Shown piece by piece: positions 61,075-64,000 of a stretch of DNA of 64,000 nucleotides (positions within the stretch are counted from its first letter, which is position 1; every line of letters starts with the position of its first letter). The notes beneath the pieces are model-generated. The model ran no database searches. It was not told where the DNA came from and saw nothing but the letters and a program-made list of their open reading frames with translations. Source of the DNA: Litchfieldia alkalitelluris (GTDB lineage: Bacteria; Bacillota; Bacilli; Bacillales; Salisediminibacteriaceae); NCBI RefSeq assembly GCF_002153425.1, contig NZ_KZ119600.1, forward strand, positions 4,585,192-4,649,191. Reading direction: 5' to 3'. The position numbers were made by a program, and so were the translations under genes.

Positions 61075-64000
61075 GGTTCCACCCCATTCAATGTATAGTA
61101 TTCGCGCAGTGTACGAGGAATAAGCTCGACACTATTTTTTCCAACTGCCCCAACATAAGCTTCCAACGTCTCAAAACTCGTAAAATAAGGAATCGAATAC
61201 TGGACGGCTAGCTCCCGAATTGCAAAGCCCGCCTTCGCCTTATCCCGTCCTTGACTAGGAATGTTTAGAACAACCGTTGGCGGAGTCTCCTTCCAAGCTT
61301 CACGCAAAGCCTCTTTTGACTTCGGTGCGACGGTGACGTTTATGCCATTCCTTCTTAAGAATCCTGCCGTACCTTCCGTTGCAATCACCTCGTAGCCCCG
61401 ATTAACGAACTCCTGGACGAGAAGCACACTATCCTTTTTGGCCGATTCAGAAATAGAACAGAATAACTGTAGCTGATCAGCGTCAGCCTGCACAACCTTA
61501 CCGAATGCCGACAACGTTTTTCCAAACGCTTCCTCAAACGTCTTCCCAAGCCCGAGGACCTCGCCTGTTGACTTCATCTCAGGCCCTAAGACATGATCGA
61601 CACCCTTTAACTTACTGGCGGAAAAAATAGGTGTCTTTACTGAATAGAAGTCTGGGTCAGGCAGTAGGCCGGTGTGGACATACAAGTCAGTTAATGGATA
61701 ACCAAGCTGTACGTGTGTAGCCAACTCAATCATCGGAACACCGGTTACTTTACTCATAATGGGAACCGTACGAGATGAACGAGGATTAACCTCAAGTACG
61801 TATACTGTTTCCCCATGGATGACAAACTGGATGTTCATCATGCCAACGATCGGCAAAGCAGTTGCGATTTTTTCCCCATACTCTATGAGTGTTTTCTTTA
61901 CACTCTCCTCCAAAGTGATAGGAGGATACATTGCAATGCTGTCTCCAGAGTGAACACCTGCTTTTTCCAAATGCTCAAAAATCCCTGGCACAAGGACTGT
62001 CTTCCCATCACTGATGACATCAATCTCACATTCCGTTCCTGGTAAGTATTGATCCACAAGTAACGGCCAACACCTTTCATTCCCATCTTCCACAATCCTT
62101 TTAGCGTATTGTCCTAGCTCCTGTTTGTTGTTACAAATAAACATGGATTGCCCACCAATAACGTAAGATGGTCTGACGAGAACAGGATAACCAAGCTCAT
62201 TTGCAGCAGTTTCCAAGTCCTCTGGTTTATATGCCATTTTTCCAGCGATATGAGGAATGTTTAGGCTTGTAAGAAGCTCGTAAAACTGGTGTCGATCCTC
62301 TAGCTTATCGATAGACGATATGGATGTACCTAGAATTTTTACTCCTTCTTCTTCTAAAGCATTCGCCAAGTTAATAGCTGTTTGGCCTCCGAATTGAACA
62401 AGAACGCCTTCAACCTTCTCTTTTTCTATCACTGCGAGTACGTCCTCTACAGCTAATGGTTCAAAATAAAGGCGATCTGCAATCGAATAATCCGTACTTA
62501 CTGTTTCCGGGTTATTGTTAATAACAATCGCTTCGTAGCCTTTGTTCTTTACTGCAAGTGCCGCATGAACCGAGCAATAATCAAATTCAATTCCTTGCCC
62601 AATGCGAATTGGTCCCGAACCAACAACGAGAATTTTCTTTTTCTTTTCCTTGTTACTCAAATCTACTTCATCGGCCCCTAGAAACGTGCCGTAATAATAC
62701 GGAGTTACAGCATCGAATTCTCCTGCACACGTATCTACAAGCTTATATCCGCGCTTCAACCCTAATTCCTTTGTTTTTAGACGAACTTCCTGTTCCTTTA
62801 CCCCTAAAAGATCAGCAAGACGTTTATCTCCTATATTAAGACGCTTCCCTTTGGTCCATAATTCTTCAGGAACATCTTCAATTCCATAGGAAGCTATCTT
62901 TTTTTCCATATCAATAATTCCCTTAACCTTAGCTAAGAACCAGTGGTCAATTTCCGTTAAAGCTTTCACTGCTTCAAGCGTCCAGCCCCTAGAAAAGGCT
63001 TCACCAATTGCAAAGAGTCTCAAATCATTTGCGACGCCAAGGAGACCTTCTAGCTCTGACCTTGATTTCCCCTCAAAGCCTTTAAAGGACAAGCTGTGGA
63101 CATTCATTTCAAGGGAACGCAATGCTTTGTTCAAAGCCCCTTCAAAGGAACGATCAATGGCCATTACTTCCCCAGTCGCCTTCATCTGTGTCCCAAGACT
63201 GCGATCCGCTTCTGAAAACTTGTCAAATGGGAACCTCGGTAGCTTAACGACAATGTAATCTAACGCAGGCTCAAAGGACGCAAACGTATTACCCGTAATA
63301 GGATTAAGTATTTCATCTAGATGAAAACCAATCGCACACTTCGCTGCAATCCGGGCAATTGGATAACCAGTTGCCTTTGAGGCTAACGCAGAAGAACGGC
63401 TCACCCTTGGATTAACTTCGATGATGTAGTACTGATTAGAAACAGGATCCATGGCAAACTGTATATTACAGCCACCTACCACATTCAATGCCCTAATGAC
63501 CTTTAAAGAAGAGTTACGTAAAATTTGATATTGCACATCACTTAACGTTTGCGATGGCGCTACAACGATGGAATCTCCCGTGTGAACACCAACAGGGTCC
63601 ATGTTTTCCATATTACAAACGATCGTGCATGTATCATTTTCATCACGCATGACCTCGTACTCTACTTCCTTCCAGCCTTTAATGCTCTTTTCCACAAGCA
63701 CTTGGTGGATGGGACTAAGCTTCAATCCACCTTTTAAGATAGCCTCAAACTCTTCATCATTGTAAGCAAATCCTCCCCCAGCACCACCTAACGTGTATGC
63801 AGGACGGATAATGACTGGATAGCCTACCTCCTTCACAAAAGCAAAGCCACTTTCTATGGATTCTACAATAGCTGACTCTGGAATTGGCTCCCCAATCTCC
63901 AGCATGAGGGAACGGAATTTTTCCCTGTCCTCTCCCTTTTTGATAGAGTCAACAGATGTCCCTAGAAGCTTCACCCCATACTTTTCTAAAATTCCCTTTT
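61053..64000 (-). CDS. carB: Carbamoyl-phosphate synthase large subunit, 5' end outside the window
   Basis: The frame stays open to base 64000, so the start and about the first 100 residues are missing. Visible are the first ATP-grasp domain (RPAYTLGGAGGGFAYN), the oligomerisation domain, the second synthetase half (GSGPIRIGQGIEFDYCSVHAA; RPSYVIGGQSMFI; VLEVNPRSSRTVPIMSK) and the C-terminal MGS-like domain (ATEGTAGFLRRNGI). It makes carbamoyl phosphate from ammonia, bicarbonate and two ATP. Being joined to argF, it is probably the arginine-specific enzyme rather than PyrAB. Confidence 0.96.
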   Translation of the reverse strand, partial: KGILEKYGVKLLGTSVDSIKKGEDREKFRSLMLEIGEPIPESAIVESIESGFAFVKEVGYPVIIRPAYTLGGAGGGFAYNDEEFEAILKGGLKLSPIHQVLVEKSIKGWKEVEYEVMRDENDTCTIVCNMENMDPVGVHTGDSIVVAPSQTLSDVQYQILRNSSLKVIRALNVVGGCNIQFAMDPVSNQYYIIEVNPRVSRSSALASKATGYPIARIAAKCAIGFHLDEILNPITGNTFASFEPALDYIVVKLPRFPFDKFSEADRSLGTQMKATGEVMAIDRSFEGALNKALRSLEMNVHSLSFKGFEGKSRSELEGLLGVANDLRLFAIGEAFSRGWTLEAVKALTEIDHWFLAKVKGIIDMEKKIASYGIEDVPEELWTKGKRLNIGDKRLADLLGVKEQEVRLKTKELGLKRGYKLVDTCAGEFDAVTPYYYGTFLGADEVDLSNKEKKKKILVVGSGPIRIGQGIEFDYCSVHAALAVKNKGYEAIVINNNPETVSTDYSIADRLYFEPLAVEDVLAVIEKEKVEGVLVQFGGQTAINLANALEEEGVKILGTSISSIDKLEDRHQFYELLTSLNIPHIAGKMAYKPEDLETAANELGYPVLVRPSYVIGGQSMFICNNKQELGQYAKRIVEDGNERCWPLLVDQYLPGTECEIDVISDGKTVLVPGIFEHLEKAGVHSGDSIAMYPPITLEESVKKTLIEYGEKIATALPIVGMMNIQFVIHGETVYVLEVNPRSSRTVPIMSKVTGVPMIELATHVQLGYPLTDLYVHTGLLPDPDFYSVKTPIFSASKLKGVDHVLGPEMKSTGEVLGLGKTFEEAFGKTLSAFGKVVQADADQLQLFCSISESAKKDSVLLVQEFVNRGYEVIATEGTAGFLRRNGINVTVAPKSKEALREAWKETPPTVVLNIPSQGRDKAKAGFAIRELAVQYSIPYFTSFETLEAYVGAVGKNSVELIPRTLREYYTLNGVEPCQLLKN

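Overview
The window looks like a chromosome segment of a low-GC, spore-forming member of the Bacillaceae, probably a salt- or alkali-tolerant one. Evidence: strong AGGAGG-type ribosome sites, TTG and GTG starts, two tiny spore genes (an H-type SASP and a YjcZ-type protein), an opp-type binding lipoprotein with a very acidic linker, and closest-looking families throughout from Bacillus. The species cannot be fixed from the sequence alone. No tRNA or rRNA gene and no CRISPR array was seen.

Layout. 0.4-4.4 kb: coaA, pxpB, pxpA, pxpC and a RidA gene form one closely packed minus-strand run (5-oxoproline hydrolysis plus imine detoxification) ended by a terminator. 5.0-10.9 kb: a five-gene oligopeptide-type ABC importer. 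11-18 kb: thiolase, MscL with a zinc ribbon, a FAD/Rieske oxidoreductase, GlnS and a membrane diguanylate cyclase. 18-24.5 kb: DUF2935 protein, di-haem cytochrome c, a serpin lipoprotein, and a preQ1-riboswitch-controlled queuosine precursor transporter with queF. 24.7-26.9 kb: a decayed toxin/immunity locus with two paralogous membrane immunity-like genes. 27-38 kb: SDR, lipoproteins, YidC with an upstream MifM-like leader gene, an arginine-deiminase-fold enzyme, a YjcZ-type gene, aldo/keto reductase, YwbE, fdhD and an FdhF/YdeP-type molybdoenzyme. 40-48 kb: HAD phosphatase, histidine kinase, two MpsC/DUF2294 paralogues, thiamine-binding protein, sspH, VanZ and a complete IS1182-type element. 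47.9-50 kb: divergent mtnU and mtnE. 50-56 kb: small membrane proteins, a Clp_N-GNAT fusion, two more GNATs, an APH-like kinase and a methyltransferase. 56.8-64 kb: arginine genes carB (cut by the window end), argF, argG and argH, all on the minus strand.

The most striking features are non-coding. At least four arrays of short hairpin units, unrelated in sequence, share a period of 51-52 bp (32.07-32.6, 38.54-39.92, 46.0/47.8 and 56.19-56.59 kb); the longest has about 26 units at exactly 52 bp. A second type of repeat (30.0 and 58.3 kb) keeps nested stems while the paired bases change together, a sign of selected structure. A third is a dispersed family of GGGACCTGGTCCC palindromes.

The best candidate for a regulatory system is 29.6-30.0 kb. 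A one-TM leader peptide with an acidic PEDDGE segment overlaps yidC, and a 7-bp stem that hides the yidC ribosome site starts two codons after that segment. This is the layout expected for MifM-type translational arrest control of a second YidC.
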